The notes beneath the pieces are model-generated. The model had not been told where the DNA came from. It ran no database searches and saw nothing but the letters and a program-made list of their open reading frames with translations. Below are positions 25,566 through 38,387 of a stretch of DNA of 64,000 bases, one piece after another. A program made the position numbers and the translations under genes. How positions within the stretch are numbered: the first letter of the stretch is position 1; each line of letters opens with the position of its first letter. Source of the DNA: Puffinus mauretanicus (Eukaryota > Chordata > Aves > Procellariiformes > Procellariidae); NCBI GenBank assembly GCA_023333565.1, contig JAJKFH010001051.1, positions 24,401 to 88,400 of the forward strand, read 5' to 3'.

Positions 25566-27640
25566 TAGATTAAGAAACAAATGACTCACATTCCTGTAAT
25601 ATAGAGGTCCATTGCTAGTTTCAGAACTGACCTATTTTCTCTGTACATAAGTAAACCCATAAGTATGAAATCTCACGTCTGTACAGGATGAAATGTATTA
25701 ATGAAAAAGGTTGGATCTTACTGCTGCTGGGAAGACTATTGATCTGATTCTTACAATAACTGTATGATCAGGGATGAGTTAGATTTTTTCTTTTGTCTTT
25801 GCTCAAAGCCATAAATAAATATATATAAAAGATTATTAATAAATTGAAGAAAATATATAAAAAATAAAGCCATGAATATTTTTTGTTCCAGTATCTTTAT
25901 AACTGAGCAAGGTTTGCTTTACCATGAAAGAAAACTGTTTGCTTTTCTCTTTTCTTTGTTCTGAGCCCTGAATTGCTATGCAGTAAGTATGGGGAGGTGG
26001 GGAAAAAACTGCCTGAGTAATTATGTCCACTATAGGAAAAAGAGGGCTTAGAAATTCAAGGGTACTACCTGATTTACTCAATCAATTCCTAAGCTATATT
26101 TCCTCTGTAGATAGAGGAATTCATTGTGCTAAAAACATTTTCCCCACAAAAATCTCATTTAAGCCATTACCACTAATGTGTGTTGAGTACAAAAATTTGA
26201 AACTGAACTTTACTTATATATAAAATTTTAAATATCCTGGGGGAGAATCCCAATTAGTTGTTTGTGTAACTGAAGGAAACGGTATTCTATCATATTTTCA
26301 CTTTATCTTACTATGTGTGCCAATCTCAGATGATGTACCTCTGAACTTGTGTGTAACAGTTGATATTTCAAGGCAAATTTGATGTGGAAGTAGTGTTCAT
26401 CAATTACTTTTTAGGTCATTGTAAACGAAAAAGCATAGTCCATTCAAACCAGTAGTAGATTTTTTTTTTTTTTGCATTAACTTCAGTAGGATCAATATAA
26501 TCCTAGACTGATAAACTGTGATTTTAAGCAAACATGAGTAGTTGTATTTTCAAATTGCACCCTAAAGTGTATTGTGAATTCTTTTCAGTGGTATTATTTT
26601 TTTTTTATTTTGCATTACTAAGATACAGCTCCAGTTCAATTGTAGTCAATGAAATGATTTCCAAAAGGACCAGCATTGTACTAGAAAATTCTTATTTAGC
26701 AGCAAAATTCGGTTCTCCTGTCTACATTTGGCCAAGGCACAGGATATAATTTGCTGATCCAGTCTTATTATTTCATACGTGTTTGTGTACAGAACCAAAA
26801 GAAACAAAGGGTGGTTTTTAAGTTATATTTCATATCACTATATATGATATCAATATGTACCTACACACCAATGTATATATTTTTAAAATCTGTCCATTTT
26901 TAATACCTATATATACCTCAGCTTACTTCTTACCTTACCTTAATTTTAATTTAAAAAGCACAGCAGAAGTGGAACCAAAGTAAATCTTATTTTAAACAGC
27001 AAACTTTCATGTCTTGATGCATGTCATTAAGAGTTAAACTTAATATTTCTATTTTCAAAATTTACTCACTAGTTCTCACATTGACTTCACTATTTCGATC
27101 CATGTGAGTTCTCTTCTACTTTATAGGTGACATTGTCCAGTGAAGAAAATTGTTTTGTTTTGAAATTAAAATGTTCAATTTTTAAAAAAACCTTCAATTC
27201 AACTGTTCTGGGAATACGCAGTGACATTAGTAATTTCTGCTGTTCCAAAGTCCTCTGTTCACACCAAAAAAATGTTACAAGATAGGAACAGAAAGTGTTT
27301 GTTTAGAAATCATGGGTCTGAGCTACAAGCATTATCTGGTACAGTCTAGAACATGCTGTAAGAATTGGGTGTGCAGATTTATTTGTGTAGTAGATTTGAC
27401 CTTTCCCCTCGCTTTTTTTTTAATCAAGGAAGAGTAAGAGCGTTAAAATTGCCCTAGACCATATCCTCTGAGAAATACAAGTTGTGAGTCTTGTATCTAT
27501 ACATTTTTACCAAAAATCAGTACCCAGTGCTCCTTTGCATACTTAGCAATTTGAATCACCTATTTGATTGGTGTGGTGGGTCATAAAGGCAGATGGCATA
27601 ATTTCTGGTCCATGGTTACATTTCCCTCCCCTCTGTGAAG

Positions 27641-27670
27641 ACATGCAATATCTTAACATGCAATATCTTA
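27641..27670 (+). repeat. Perfect 15-bp tandem duplication
   Basis: The word ACATGCAATATCTTA occurs twice back to back, at 27641-27655 and 27656-27670, without a mismatch. It is a small recent duplication, perhaps from replication slippage, with no known function. Confidence 0.85.
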
Positions 27671-29922
27671 AGAACTTATGGTAGCACTGAATTTTTCAGG
27701 TCAAGATATGGGAACATTAGAAAGAGAAACACAGTGATAGTAAAAACCAGAGTATCCAGCTAGATGAATTGATTTTAAATCTACCTGTGTATCTTCCGTA
27801 TATATTTTAAAATACTGCTATGTGTATGTGCACCCAGTTTAAAAAGATACATGTTGTGAGAATGAAAACCACATTTACCAACTCCATTAGATGATTTAAG
27901 ATGTACACCTTGGCTCAAGTGATCCATGGCCTATGAATTGACAGACTCAAGCGCACATTTGAACTGAAACTAAACTTTGTCCCATCCTTGAAACTGTTCC
28001 AGTTATGTGATATTATTTCACCTGCTTCCAGAAGATACCATATTTTTTACCATTCTCCAGTTTTACATGTCAGATTTGCGGTATGGTTCTCCCTACGCTC
28101 TGCTTTGAAGATAGCATGCAGTGTTGAGTTAGTTCTTGCTGAAAGGTCATTGGCAAATTCGGATCGAGTAGAACTGCAGACCAAAAGAGAAGAGAAGATG
28201 CCAAATGCCAAGTCTATAATCAGCCCAAACTAGCCTGTGCACGAAAGGGAAGCAGGTACTTGAACCATTTCTCTAGAAAGTCAGCAGACACCTGCACGGA
28301 CTCTTGATACTGAACCATGGGTCCAATCTGAAAATGCATCTCCAGTGTCAGCTACTTCTGGACTCCACAGTTACTGAAAAGTTTACATGGACACAGGCAA
28401 TAGTTCCTATAGCATTAGCAAAGCATCTTATCTGTCTTCTATTTAATGACTATTCTACTCTTCATAGGTTCCATATTGCATTTGACATCATAAAATCTGA
28501 GATATTCTCTGGATGGTACACCGAATGTGACCATTGCTTACGGATTTACTTGCACCTTTTCATTAGGGAGCAAAATGCGTGTAGTCTGTCCTGTTTTGTC
28601 ACTGTGGTGGAGGGGTTTTAAATAGATCTGGTTTTGAAGTAAGAAAAGTTCCTGTGTATCTGAGGACATTAACTGCAGATCTCAGCCTTCATTGTGGACA
28701 GTTAGACATTTTGGGGTTCTAGACCAGGCTCTTTTTGAATTGGATCTTTTATTTCTCTGCAAAGTCAACATTAAAAACGAATTTGCTGTGCTTGTTACAC
28801 TGGAGGTATAGTCTGCATTGTTGGGGAGATGCCTGCAGCGTTTTATATTAATTAGTTTTTTCTGAGTGCTGGAGGATTTATGTCCAATTGTATTGGCTCC
28901 TTTAGTCCAGCTAAGAGGCAGTGTAAGCAATAACTGATGCCAGGTCATTGTCCACTGCAACAGGCAAATCTTCTAGGTAAGGAGAGAAGATGGACAACAA
29001 TATTAGAGGTGCTTTTACAAAGAACCATAAGTATTCCTAAATATGACCTGAACTGATCAATTCACATCTGAATACTCTATGATAAACTAGATTATACTGT
29101 CTTTGCAAACTTTGCTTTTTTTTTTAATCTGCCAATCAATACCCTTTCTGCCTGTGATTTGTCTTCATTCTGTGCTAAGTCATCTTGGCCACAGAAATAT
29201 GTACCAATATTTGGAGGCAGTGACGTATCGCAACTGTATTTCGGTTTGGCTGATACCTATATGTTGATATTCAAAAAAGATTAAGAAATATTTAAAAAAA
29301 AAAAAAAAAAAGGAAGTGCATTGTGTGCATTTTACCAACTGGTATTGTGCTAATGCCTTCCTTCAAGAAGAGCTCAAGTAATTTTGATGATTCACTTGGA
29401 CCTTTGGTATTATATCACAGATAATGGTGCCCTGGGCAGAAATGGCAAATGCTGTGGAAAAATCCAAGAGAACGGTTTGGACATCTCCTTTCTTTTCTCC
29501 AGTAGCAAGAAGTTGTTCATCAGATCCACCAGACAAAGCAGATTCTAGATGGGACAGCTCAAGGCTTTTGCTTTTGTTCGTGTCTGCTTTGCAAGACAAA
29601 AAGATATGGACAAAATTCAGAACTCCTAGTCAAAATCTTGACTGAACTAATGCACACAGAGAAATAAACTTCCTTGATAAAGCATATGATAATCTTACGT
29701 CAGCTGACACATAACATCAGAAAGCAAGCTTTTAGACACTGGAAAAAAATTCATTTGTTCACCACTGTATACATGACTGAAGATGGTATGTTCCCCTAAA
29801 CAGTGTGTAATCTACTCTGTGGGTTAGATCAAAGATAGCCTCTGAGTCAGAATGTGAGAAACTGTGTCTGGGCTTTTAATCTCCTGTTTTATTTGTATAC
29901 ATTTAAACCTCCCAGAATACCA

Positions 29923-29943
29923 AATAAAAAAAAAAAAAAAAAA
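29923..29943 (+). terminator. Candidate distal polyadenylation signal merging into an A-run
   Basis: AATAAA at 29923 continues directly into an uninterrupted A-run to 29943. It could be a distal HCN1 polyadenylation signal or the tail of an old retroposed transcript. No T/GT-rich element follows closely, and no retroposed gene body was recognised upstream. A genomic A-run also causes false priming in oligo-dT libraries. Confidence 0.25.
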
Positions 29944-29950
29944 GATCTGT

Positions 29951-32859
29951 GACTTTATGAATCCCTTAGGTTTTGATCCTCTATAAGAAAGCATTACAGT
30001 TGTGTTTCTGGTTTCTATTAGAGTTGAATTAATCTGAATGAAAGTGTCTCACGTAAGACATCTCTCAGATTTGGAATTTGAGAAGATGAATACTTTACAG
30101 CCTTTATTTTCTTGCTCGGGTCTATGATGGTCAAGTGTTCTGTGAAAGAGGAGACAGGTTTTTAACCGGGCTTTTGCCATTTATTTTACAGTTTGCTAAG
30201 AAAAAGAGAGTTGGCATTGTTAATAGCTGGCAAAAACTGACGTATCTGGGGTGAACTTCCATAGTGTAGGCAGTGTTATTACAGAAGATAGCACTGAGCA
30301 CAGAGCACCATATGTCATGGTCCCGGTTACGCTGGCTATTTCAGGTCCATGATAGTCAATGAGGTCATGTATTGTTTATTGCTGCGCTCTTCTGGGTCAC
30401 CTTTTACTCTATTATCCTGTGCCTAATAGTCTTGTGCAAGACAGAGATACTGAATATCTGTAACATACAGAAATTCCTCTGTCTTCTAGAACAGCTTTTT
30501 CATAATTTCAGTTGTGATAGGTGATAAAATACATTGTGTCAAGTAGAATGATTGTTCTCTGGGATTGTTTTTCTTTTTTTTTTTTTTTTCAGATGTTTGG
30601 GGGAGCCTCACAATAGTAATGGGACATACTGATGTCATAGCCAAAGAGCAGTGAAAAAGAGCAAAAGTGACAATAACAATGAATAGAAGAAAGGCAAAGA
30701 GAAGTGCCAGAGGCAGAAAATTTTTATTTCCTTCAGATAAGGCATTTGTGTTGAGTTTCCCTGAAGGACATGAAAGGGATATGGGAGGAAAGATGGCAAC
30801 ATGTCATGTCCTATTTAAGGCTGCCAAGCAGCTCTGTCATGAGGGTAGCAATAAAATAGGAGGAGCAGAAGAAATCAATCTCTCTTGTTTCCATCACAAA
30901 TATATGACTTCTCTTAGGTAATTTATTTCATTTATTTTGAGAACTAAAAGCAGATAGATCCACTTTGCTTCTGTTGATATCAGAGCTGGGCCTGCTAGAC
31001 GAGTGTAAGAGAGAGTGTCTGGAAAATCACAAAAGTGGTGAGTATTCTGAGCACTTATTGTCACTGATCCCATGCACCCTTTTAGCACTTTTTGTATATT
31101 TAAAAATGCTGTAGGTTTTTTTTTTTTGTCTTGTTATAATAGCATTGCACTCTGTGTCTGAGTTACTTTTATGAACATGGAAAACATGCACAAGCTTTAT
31201 CAACATTGCTAATTAAACTTCAGAACAGGCTGAAGCAAGCTTAATATGTGTGGGTCCAAATAACTTAGATGGAAACCACAAAAAATACTGCTGATCAGGT
31301 CTTGGCGGAGGCTGCGACACAGCATAATCAGCATATAAGATGTTTCTTCCAAAGATTTGTTCTAACTTAGACCAAATCTTACCCTCCCACACATTACCCT
31401 ATCTTCCTTATCTGCTGTGGCCAATTTGCTGTGGCTTATCTCCCATTTCTTTTTTTGCACATCCTGTAAGTCATTTGTTGGCTTCTGGGAGTGAAGCCAG
31501 AACATCACTGTACTGGTGGTGAAAGGCAACAAATCATGACAGTACCCCACAAAACTACGATAAACCTGTATTTGGCAGCCAGATACTATAATCAGAAAAC
31601 TTGTATGCTTCATAGTATGTCCTGCAAACCTTAGGGGTAAACAGAGGCATGCATTATTTTGAAATCCGTCTAGAAGAAAAAATCCAGAATGTGATTGAAT
31701 TCTATCTATTTGTACATTGTTTTGTTTTAACACTACAGTTGGGGGAAGGCAAGCTCATTACAGATAGTAACAGCAAGTCTAGGCTAAATAAATGTACTAC
31801 CTAGTGACTATGCTTACCACCCTACAACAAATGAGTATTGGGAGGAAAAGAGGTGTAACTCAATTAACCATTAACATCTAAGAACACTCATACAAATTGC
31901 ATTTTGTGATGGAACATCTTATCTCAATAAACATCATGTAAATCTGTTAAAAGTTTATTGCTACTAGCACTTTGTAGATATGCCCTTACAGCAAAATGAT
32001 GGAAAGCTATTCAGTAATGTATAAAGAAAAAAATTAAAGTAAATGATAAAGAATATAACAAAACTGAAACCTATTCAGTTATCTACATATATCTAAATCT
32101 CCTGCATGGGTTTTTATGAAGACAGCAGTGCAGCCCAGCCTTCTACCCCTTCAATCCAAAGAATATACGTTGGTTGTTAAGTTGGTTACAACCATCTGTG
32201 ATCTCCAGCCATTGCTAAGTGGATGCAATACTATTCTCACTGGCTGATGGGACAGTTTTTCAGCCAGCAGAAGAATGTTGGGAATCAAAACTATGGCTTT
32301 CAAACTCTAGGTGCAGGGAAATGTTTTAGCCAAAAGTATTTCCTGATCTTAAACCGTTAACCAGTTATGAAAATACTAAATATAATACTTTAGACATTTT
32401 ATTTTAGATTTTTTCAGCAAGTAGTATCTAGAACCCTCATTTATATCATATATTAAAGTTATACCATATACTAAGATTAAAGTTCCATCAGTAGGCATAA
32501 GTTTTGATTATTACCTTTATTTTTTGTATTTCCTGCTGGCACTAGACAATAGTGCAACAAAAAAACCCTAGCCCAAAAACCCTAGAAATGAACAGAGGGA
32601 TTTCTTTAAGGGCCAGAGTAAAGGAATCTCAGGCTGTACCAGGCACTATGAACAAAACTTCTTCAGCTCTGCTCCCACAGTCTCACTGCAGTACCAGCCC
32701 TTCAGCTTTGGTGCATCTGTTCTGCACAGGATTATTCATCCACTAGCCTTTTTTCTAGTCTTCCCAAGTCCAGCTTGAATCTTCACTCTCTTCTCCAGGA
32801 CAAACACAGGCCATTTACAGTGATTACCTGCCTTTTAAGGCTGTTTAAATCATGCCTAC
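29951..32859. other. Intergenic AT-rich DNA, no gene seen
   Basis: Only short open frames without recognisable domains are found here. A long T-run at about 30573-30590 ends in CAG and looks like a splice acceptor, but no convincing exon follows. No repeat family was recognised. The stretch ends where a CR1 fragment begins. Confidence 0.6.
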
Positions 32860-33901
32860 ATCCATCGCGTGGGTTGTGGGACCGCTGCACAGTCCAGCTG
32901 GCAGTCAGTAACTAGCAGCATCCCTCTGGGATCACTGTTCAGGCCAGTACTGTTTAATGTCTTCATTAACACTGATGGTGTGCATTCTCAGCAACACCCA
33001 ATTGACAGGGGAGGACGGGGCGAGGGGGTGGGAGCAATTAATATGCTGGAGGACAAGGGTGTTCAATGGGCCCTCAACAGGCTGGAGAAATCGGCTGACA
33101 TCGATCTCATGAAGGTCAAAAAAAAGCAAGTGCAAAGTCTTGCATCTGGCATGGAATAATCTTCTTCAACATTACAGGCTGGGGGATGGCTGTGTAGAAA
33201 ACAGCTTTTCAGAAGAGCTGGGGGACTTGGGGATCCTGTGGACTACAAGGAGAACATGAGCCAAGGTTGTGCTCTGGCAGCACAGGCAGCAATTGGCATG
33301 CCAGGCTGTATTAGCAAGGCAGCAGCCAGCGTGCTGAGGGAAGTGATCCTTCCCCTCAATTCAGCATTTGTGGGACTGAATCAGGAGTATTGTGTCCAGC
33401 TTTGGGCTCCCCAATGCAGGAAAAACATTGACCAACTGGAGCAAGTCCAGCAAAAGATCAGCAAGATACCGAGAGGGCTGGAGCAAGTGAGGTACAAGGA
33501 AAGGCTGAGTGAGCTGGGCTTCTTTAGTCTTAAGATGAAGTGGGGGGGCTTGGGGAAGCCTTGTTGCTGTCTGTGAATACCTGACAGAGGATACAGACGA
33601 GGTGGAGCAAGACTCGTCTTGCTGGTGCACAGCAGTAGGTTGAAAGGTGATGAACACAGGTTGGAACACAGGAAGTTCCAATTAGACAGAAAGGAAAAAT
33701 GTTTTTTTACTAATAGGGTAGACAAACACTGGAACAGGAGCCAAGGCAGGCTGTAGGATCTCCATCCTTGGAGGTGTTCAAGACTCAGCTGGGCATGGCC
33801 CTGAGCAACCTGATCTAATTAGACCTGTTTTGAGCAGGGTCTTGTACTGAATAGACCCCAGAGATCACTTCCAACCTAAATTATTCTATGACTGTATGAT
33901 T
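32860..33901 (+). mobile_element. CR1 LINE fragment, 3' end, sense orientation, internally deleted
   Basis: This is a 5'-truncated chicken-repeat-1 (CR1) non-LTR retrotransposon. Successive blocks match the end of the CR1 reverse-transcriptase ORF and its 3' UTR as I know them. These include GCCAGTACTGTTTAATGTC at about 32943, the GAACATGAGCCAAGG block at about 33253, GAGTATTGTGTCCAGC near 33385, and GGAACACAGGAAGTTCCAAT at 33663. The 3' end is CCATCCTTGGAGGTGTTCAA followed by TTCTATGACTGTATGATT at about 33882, the diagnostic CR1 terminus. Reading frames are broken by stops, indels and missing segments (for example after 32980), so it is inactive. The residual open frames at 32869-33159 and 33238-33576 are pieces of this element and not genes. 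Confidence 0.88.
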
Positions 33902-36900
33902 GCAATGTCACCATCTGTGCCCACCGCTCCTGCCCCTCAGCACCAGCCACTTAGTTTGAACAAGCTTGGAGATCCAATGATTTATGTCACAAGTCACAGC
34001 CATCGCTTCTTTGTTGTTAGTATGGAACCTTTTCCTGGCATGGAGAGCAGCCCTTGTACAAGGAGCTTTAGGAGAAGTGGAGTTTCATTAAATCATTCCT
34101 CTAGTTAAAAGAAAGAGTTAAAGAGAAGGATGCAAAAGAGTGGAGAAAAGAAAAAGGCAATAAAATGTCTCAGGTAATACAGTGTCCTTCCTGCTGGAAA
34201 ACGCTTGAGTAAAACTGCCAATTCTTTCCTCAGGCAGTGTTATTTCTGCATGCACTCAAGCCTCTTCTGTTCACTCAACTGACAAGTATCTTTACTATAT
34301 CTCGCACTTAACACTACAGTGCCAGCAGGCTGGGCTGCACTCCCTTCTGTCTCCTGCTATAAACCAGAACAAACACTGTCAGCAAACTTGTGGTTATACA
34401 GCCAAAACTCAGTCTTCATTTGTGGCAGCAGTGCAACAGGCAAAATTAAAACTGATATGACCTTCCTTATGCTCCTGTGTGGATTATAGCCCAACATCCT
34501 CATCTGTAATGCAGAAACCAGGGTATACTTACTTCGCATGCGCTGTCACTGTTTGCACACAAGCTGAACAGGGCCCTGCATGTTCATTCTGCATTGATGG
34601 AAATTAACTATTTTGTTCAGCTACAAATCAAACTGATTTTGTGTCGTGCAGTGATTATTTATGGCCCAATAATACTGAAAAATTAAAGGTAGGACGGAGA
34701 GAGAATACCTGTAAATGCTGTTATATGAGGAGACGAGTCCTCAGCTGGTTGTGTGTTTCTTCCAGGTGTGCCTGGATTGTGTTACAGCCATTGCTCTTCA
34801 TTCAGGCAGTGACTTCAATTAGGCTTCAAAATACTGGTTGTCAGTTTTGTTTCATTTTTGAGGATAAAAGGTTCTTTCTGGTTGAAATCTGAGCGGTAGA
34901 CAGGCCTCTCTGGCTTTGCTGCCTGAGTGGCATCCTAGAGGTTTCTACAGGCCAAAGTAGTCTTAGTTATTCAGATCGTTTTCTCATTTCAGAGGACAGA
35001 CTCGTGGCATTTCGAAACATTTCCTTCCAGTCCTCAGATCTTGCAGCCAGAAGCATGTGGTAGTTAGCAACACCTGAGCTGCCTAAGAAGAACCCCAGAG
35101 AAGAATCGCTGCCTGATGCAGTTGCAAATTGCTCTTGTAGTATCTTATTTAATTAGGATATTAAATATTAACATGAAGCAGTGGTATACTGAATACTGCT
35201 GGAAGTTTATTATGTATCTCAGGTTTGGTGGTAGACTCTCTATGCCAAAGGAGGCTTTAGTCATTTTTAGGTACATGCTGCAAAATTCAAAGCTGTGTGC
35301 TCAGTTACTGAGCAGATAACCATGGTAACTATATGACCATTTTAACACTAGCCTTCAGCAAATCTAGGTAGCCAGGTGAGGTGCTCCACTACCGTTTACA
35401 GTCAGCTCTAAGTCATTGTGCCATATCTAAAGATTTCTGCGAGTACTCAGTATTACAAGAAACTTCTGCTACTTTCCTTTTTGTTCGCATATCGTACTCA
35501 GAAATATAGATTCAAATGAATCATCTTTCTGAGGATGATGCATAAGCCAAAACGAACACAGCAGAAGTTTCTTATCCCAAGGAAAGCCTTCTGGCCATGT
35601 TTTTGGAAGAGAAAAAAACAACTTGTGCTTTGAACAAATGTGATTTACAGCCACTGAGACATAAAAGATGCAGAGCCTTACACAGCTGAGTTTTCACAGT
35701 CACTTTTTAGAGTGGAAGTACTTTTCCAAGAATGATGGTTTTGCCCAGTTAGTTACATCTTGGGCTGTGTGGAGCCTGTATTTGTCATAGGACATAAAAA
35801 ATTGCAAAGAGCTTTGTTACACTCTCTGGCCCGAGGTAGGAATTCTTAATTTCATAGAATCCACAGTGGTCAGCTTCCTTTATTCTGAGCAATAAAAAAT
35901 TTAAGAAAATCTGTAAATTAAAATACTAACATATGTGTCTGCCACTGCCACTCTCTTATTTAAGATTTCTTTTTCCATGCTGCCTTGGCCTGTCATCCTT
36001 GCACTGATTTCTTTCTCCATTGTGTAAGTTAGTAATAATGTCCTCTTTTATTGCTTTTAATTTCTTTATTTTGTTGTAAACCTGTGCTTTTGGTTATTAA
36101 GTTCTCTTTTTTGTAACAGTTAATGAATGATTTACTTTATTTAAGGCTAGCCTTACAACTATAAAGATAACTTGCAAGCCCTTGTAATTAATTAAAGTGT
36201 AAAGTCAATCTGGCAATTTTGTTCATTGCCATCAAGTTTACTGATTCTACTTAGCCTTAAATACATTGCCAGAGCACTGATGTGGAAACAGAGACATCTT
36301 AATAGCTCTGCTGGCCCATGTGCAGACAGAGTCTATACCCAAGTTCAAGAAGAAAAGCCAATTGCATTAACTAATGAAGCACAGGAAACAATTTGTCCTG
36401 TGGTGTGAGAGCTGCTTTGCAACTTTTGCTTCTCTAGTTTCTATCATATGCAATGTGATGAAAGAAAGACCTATGGATTATACTGACTGTTGTTTTTCAT
36501 ATTAAGACTATGAGATCACCATCAGTTCCTAAAACTGAAAGGGGCAATCGGGAATGTATGACCAATGCAATTTTTTTCTGACACAAATGTGAGTGGATGC
36601 TGTCTATGTCTGCACTGAAATGTAAATCTGATTTCCCAGATAAGTGCTCTAAGTGGGAAAAGTACAGTTTCAGTCTATACAGTCTGCAGAGTGTTCATCC
36701 TATGAATGAAATGAGCAACAGTAAGAGACAACAATAGTAGAGTTTTGCTGATCATTTTTTTGTCCAGGAGGGATCCTGTAGCTTATGGACTCCATGTATC
36801 CTTGATGCATCTGCGTCAGCAGAATCCTGTAGTACGAGCTCAAGAAACAAATGCTATATGCAACTTTAGCACCTGCATTTGAATTCGCAGAGTTAACCAT

Positions 36901-37816
36901 TTGAACAAACTTTCCAGCAGAAAATATTTCCTGAGCTAATCTGTGATTTGAAGATGTGCATCTTTTGAGTTTTGGAAATTCTTCTGTTTCCAAAAAAGAG
37001 TCAAGCTTTGTTTTTCTCTGGCCTGGAAATCTTTGTTGTAAGAATCGTATACAGCTTTGTAAAGAAAGGGAAATAATGATCTAAAACAAACTTACAGTGT
37101 TTGTGATAGTGATTGTGTTCATTCTAGGTGAAATAGAAGTCAAGCAATGAATTAATTACATATCAGGCACAGTTCATATCGGTGACAGAATAGTTCAGTG
37201 TTGAAAAGGCGGCGTCAGCGAAGACCTGTTAGTGTAATGGAAACTGAGAAGTTGGGTGTGATTAGCTCAGAAAAGATTGCTGTCCTTTCTCTTAATTGCC
37301 CTCTATGTGAATTGCAGATGGATCATATCTCCAAAGTTTTTCCTAGCATCATTAAAGTCTTGTTACAGGAGCAAGTATGGGCACTAGCTTTAGCGATATG
37401 ACATACAGCAGTTAGATTTGGGTTTCTAAAACTGAAAAGAGCGGAGTTGAAATGAGATACTTGAATTTATTTTCAATTCTTAGTCAATTTTTTTCTCTGT
37501 AAAATAATAACAGAAGAACAAAGTTGATTAAGAACTCTGTATGACTAAACCACATATCTCCTGATATAAATTCCAGTCTGCTCCACCCAAGAAAACTCCA
37601 GGAAGTGGTACAGATTTTCTTTTATTCATATTAAAGTCACTCCTTTGTCACAACATGTGACTGCTGCTTTAGGGAGCTTACAACAGTGCCAAAAGTGTGC
37701 ACTGTGGTTTCTGTAAGACATATCTTTACGCTGAGAAAATATTTTATTAGCTAATTAGCTTAAAATTAATCAAGGTTCTTTTCAGGGATATACAGTCAGC
37801 TGTCTTGAAATACAAT
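33902..37816. other. Intergenic DNA, no gene seen
   Basis: AT-rich sequence between the CR1 fragment and the first solo LTR. It has only short open frames with no domains and no transposon I recognise. A palindromic CGCATGCGC word (NRF1-like) near 34536 stands alone, without a surrounding CpG island. Confidence 0.6.
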
Positions 37817-38387
37817 TGTGGTTTAACCCCAGCCAGCAACTAAGCCCCACACAGCCGCTCGCGCGCTCCCCCCAGTGGGATGGGGGAGAGAATCGGAAGA
37901 GTAAAAGAGAAAACTCGTGGGTTGAGATAAAGACAGTTTAACAGGTAAAGAAAAAGCTGCGCATGCAAGCAAAGCAAAACAAGGAATTCATTCCCTACTT
38001 TCCATCCCCAGGAAAGTAGGGCTCCATCACGGTTGTAACGGTTACTTGGGAAGACAAACGCCATCACTCCGAACATCCCCCCGCCTTCCTTCTTCTTCCC
38101 CCAGCTTTATATGCTGAGCATGACATCATATGATATGGAATACCCCTTTGGTCAGTTGGGGTCAGCTGTCCCAGCTGTGTCCCCTCCCAACTCCTTGTGC
38201 ACCCCCAGCCTACTCGCTGGTGGGGTGGGGTGAGCAGCAGAAAAGGCCTTGACTCTGTGTCAGCCCTGCTCAGCAGTAACGAAAACATCCCTGTGTTATC
38301 AACACTGTTTCCAGCACAAATCCAAACCATAGCCCCATACCAGCTACTGTGAAGAAAATGAACTCTGTCTCAGCCCAAACCAGCACA
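37817..38387 (-). mobile_element. Solo LTR of an avian endogenous retrovirus (copy 1)
   Basis: This 571-bp solo LTR lies on the - strand. It starts TGTGCTGGTTTGGGCTG (38387 downward) and ends GGGGTTAAACCACA at 37817, so it has TG...CA ends. A TATAAA box (plus-strand TTTATA, 38106-38111) sits mid-element. The downstream half carries GTTAAACTGTC, a derivative of an ATTAAA polyadenylation signal. It belongs to the same family as the LTRs at 47457 and 61823; the ends and the TATA block align between copies. Flanks are ACAAT on the left and ACAGT on the right (plus strand), which fits a 5-bp target duplication with one later change. No internal retroviral sequence remains, so it arose by LTR-LTR recombination. 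Confidence 0.85.

Larger units (their letters stand above)
24491..29950 (+). other. Possible extended HCN1 3' UTR or proximal intergenic DNA
   Basis: This AT-rich region shows no coding frames of note and no transposon I recognise. From memory, mammalian HCN1 transcripts have a 3' UTR of several kilobases, which would reach into this region. Candidate AATAAA signals are at 25052-25057, near 25815 and 25865, and at 29923-29928; the last runs directly into an 18-base A-run. A perfect 15-bp tandem duplication is at 27641-27670, and an A-run of about 19 bases is at 29291-29310. Assignment to the HCN1 transcript is inference. Confidence 0.35.

Noticed and set aside
30570..30660. Strong-looking splice acceptor (long T-run then CAG at about 30592)
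   Set aside because: No open, domain-bearing exon or donor follows. A T-run of this kind is also what a reversed poly-A tail or slippage tract gives.
33238..33681. Open frames on both strands suggesting a small gene
   Set aside because: They lie entirely within the CR1 retrotransposon fragment and are pieces or shadows of its decayed ORF2 and 3' UTR.
34533..34545. CGCATGCGC palindrome resembling an NRF1 promoter site
   Set aside because: It is a single short match in AT-rich DNA without a CpG island or gene start nearby.
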